From CAZLKN01 sp964560135 (GTDB lineage: Bacteria; Actinomycetota; JAICYB01): DNA of 14,474 nucleotides. The translations under genes were made by a program, and so were the position numbers. Of this stretch, positions 13,728 through 14,474 are shown one piece after another. The notes below the pieces were generated by a model. It saw only the letters and a program-made list of their open reading frames with translations. It did no database searches and was not told the DNA's origin. The stretch's first letter is position 1; every line of letters starts with the position of its first letter. The stretch covers positions 1 through 14,474 of the forward strand of contig CAZLKN010000068.1 of assembly GCA_964560135.1 (NCBI GenBank), read 5' to 3'.

Positions 13728-14474
13728 GCGCCATGACGACAGCGCGCGAGCCGATGGGACCCGGCTCCGCCGCGCAGCTCGAGTACAAGCCGCACCGGAA
13801 ATGGTACCGGCGCCCGGGGGTCCTCATCCCCGTCCTGGTGGTCCTGGCGGGCTACGCCATCCTCATCGCCGTCGACCCTGGCACCCAGTTCTATTCCTCC
13901 AAGTTCCTCGCCGAGGGCACGGAGCGCTTCGATTGGGCGTACTTCTTCCATCTCGTCCCCCAGATGCTCACCGGTCTGTACATCCTCGCCCGTGCGACCC
14001 TGCTCGGGTTCACCATCGCGATCGTGCTCGGCTTCCTGATGGCGCTGGGGCGGCGCTCCCAGAAGCGCCTGTTGAGCATGCCGGTGGCGTTCCTGATCGA
14101 GTTCATCCGGTCCACCCCGCTGCTCGTACAGCTGGTGTTCCTCCAGGCTCTCGTGCGCGCGACCCCCGCCATCTCCCTGGACGTCGTCCAGACGCTCGTC
14201 GTCGGCCTCGGGATCCACTACGGCACCTACACCTCCGAGGGCTACCGTGCCGGTATCAACAGCGTCCCAAAGGGGCAGTGGGAAGCGGCGACCGCACTCA
14301 ACCTCGGCCCCGCCACGAAGTGGGGCCAGATCATCATCCCCCAGGCGGTGCCCAACGTCCTCCCCTCCCTCGGCAACAACCTCATCGCCGGATTCAAGGA
14401 CGCACCCATGGGCGGGCCGGCCCTCGGCGTGCCGTGCATGCTGTTCTTCGCCCAGTGGATCCGTGCCGACGACT
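13724..14474 (+). CDS. ehuD: Ectoine-type ABC transporter permease subunit EhuD, C-terminus cut by the window
   Basis: The frame runs 250 codons to the right edge and is incomplete. After an N-terminal cytoplasmic segment of about 30 residues there are hydrophobic segments at about 32-50, 83-108 and 119-145. The family motif EFIRSTPLLVQL (126-137) and the EAA loop EAATALNLGPATKWGQIIIP (187-206) are present. The final visible part, FKDAPMGGPALGVPCMLFFA, departs from the usual KDTPLLS-type continuation. The ATG overlaps the ehuC stop (ATGA). Together with EhuC it should form the membrane channel for the solute delivered by EhuB; the ATPase EhuA is expected beyond the right edge. Confidence 0.82.
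   Translation, partial: MSAMTTAREPMGPGSAAQLEYKPHRKWYRRPGVLIPVLVVLAGYAILIAVDPGTQFYSSKFLAEGTERFDWAYFFHLVPQMLTGLYILARATLLGFTIAIVLGFLMALGRRSQKRLLSMPVAFLIEFIRSTPLLVQLVFLQALVRATPAISLDVVQTLVVGLGIHYGTYTSEGYRAGINSVPKGQWEAATALNLGPATKWGQIIIPQAVPNVLPSLGNNLIAGFKDAPMGGPALGVPCMLFFAQWIRADD

Overview
The window is strongly GC-rich, with G or C at most third codon positions. It carries a DUF222 (13E12-type) gene, GTG starts and several TANNNT boxes six bases before an ATG (leaderless style). Together these point to a chromosomal segment of an actinobacterium (Actinomycetota). I see no tRNA, rRNA, CRISPR array, phage or transposase gene. Coding density is high and strand direction alternates in short divergent and convergent blocks.

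Left part (1-1743). The N-terminal part of a DUF222 protein runs off the left edge. Its promoter looks DNA-damage responsive, with a LexA-like box and a PafBC/RecA-independent-type motif. It is followed on the plus strand by a tight run of two tiny single-span membrane ORFs and a beta-propeller lipoprotein. Directly behind the lipoprotein lies a short, stop-containing relic of a racemase/maleate-isomerase-family gene, colinear with an intact gene 3 kb away.

Second block (1712-4308, minus strand). An endonuclease/exonuclease/phosphatase-fold protein is followed by a multi-span membrane sensor histidine kinase with a GAF-like region and no response regulator in the window. The last codons of the kinase are antisense to the relic.

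Metabolic block (4396-14474). Two maleate-isomerase/arylmalonate-decarboxylase-superfamily proteins lie tail to tail. One has both catalytic cysteines and the other has only the N-terminal one. Next come a DUF3830 protein, a class III aminotransferase with a candidate GntR-type operator in the divergent gap, and a three-gene translationally coupled minus-strand operon (D-2-hydroxyacid dehydrogenase, amidase, aldehyde dehydrogenase). Divergent from that operon is an ectoine-type amino-acid ABC importer (ehuB-ehuC-ehuD, the last cut by the right edge).

Reading the genes together: the importer takes up a small zwitterionic nitrogen compound. The amidase would hydrolyse an amide bond, the aminotransferase would convert an amine to an aldehyde, and the dehydrogenase would oxidise it to an acid. 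The two superfamily enzymes and DUF3830 would act on a carboxylated intermediate. An EutA-like protein, an aminotransferase, an aldehyde dehydrogenase and Ehu transport resemble known ectoine-catabolism loci. However, the ectoine hydrolase (DoeA/EutD) and deacetylase (DoeB/EutE) are not in this window and an amidase is present. The locus could therefore be a variant ectoine pathway or a pathway for a different compound; the sequence alone does not decide.
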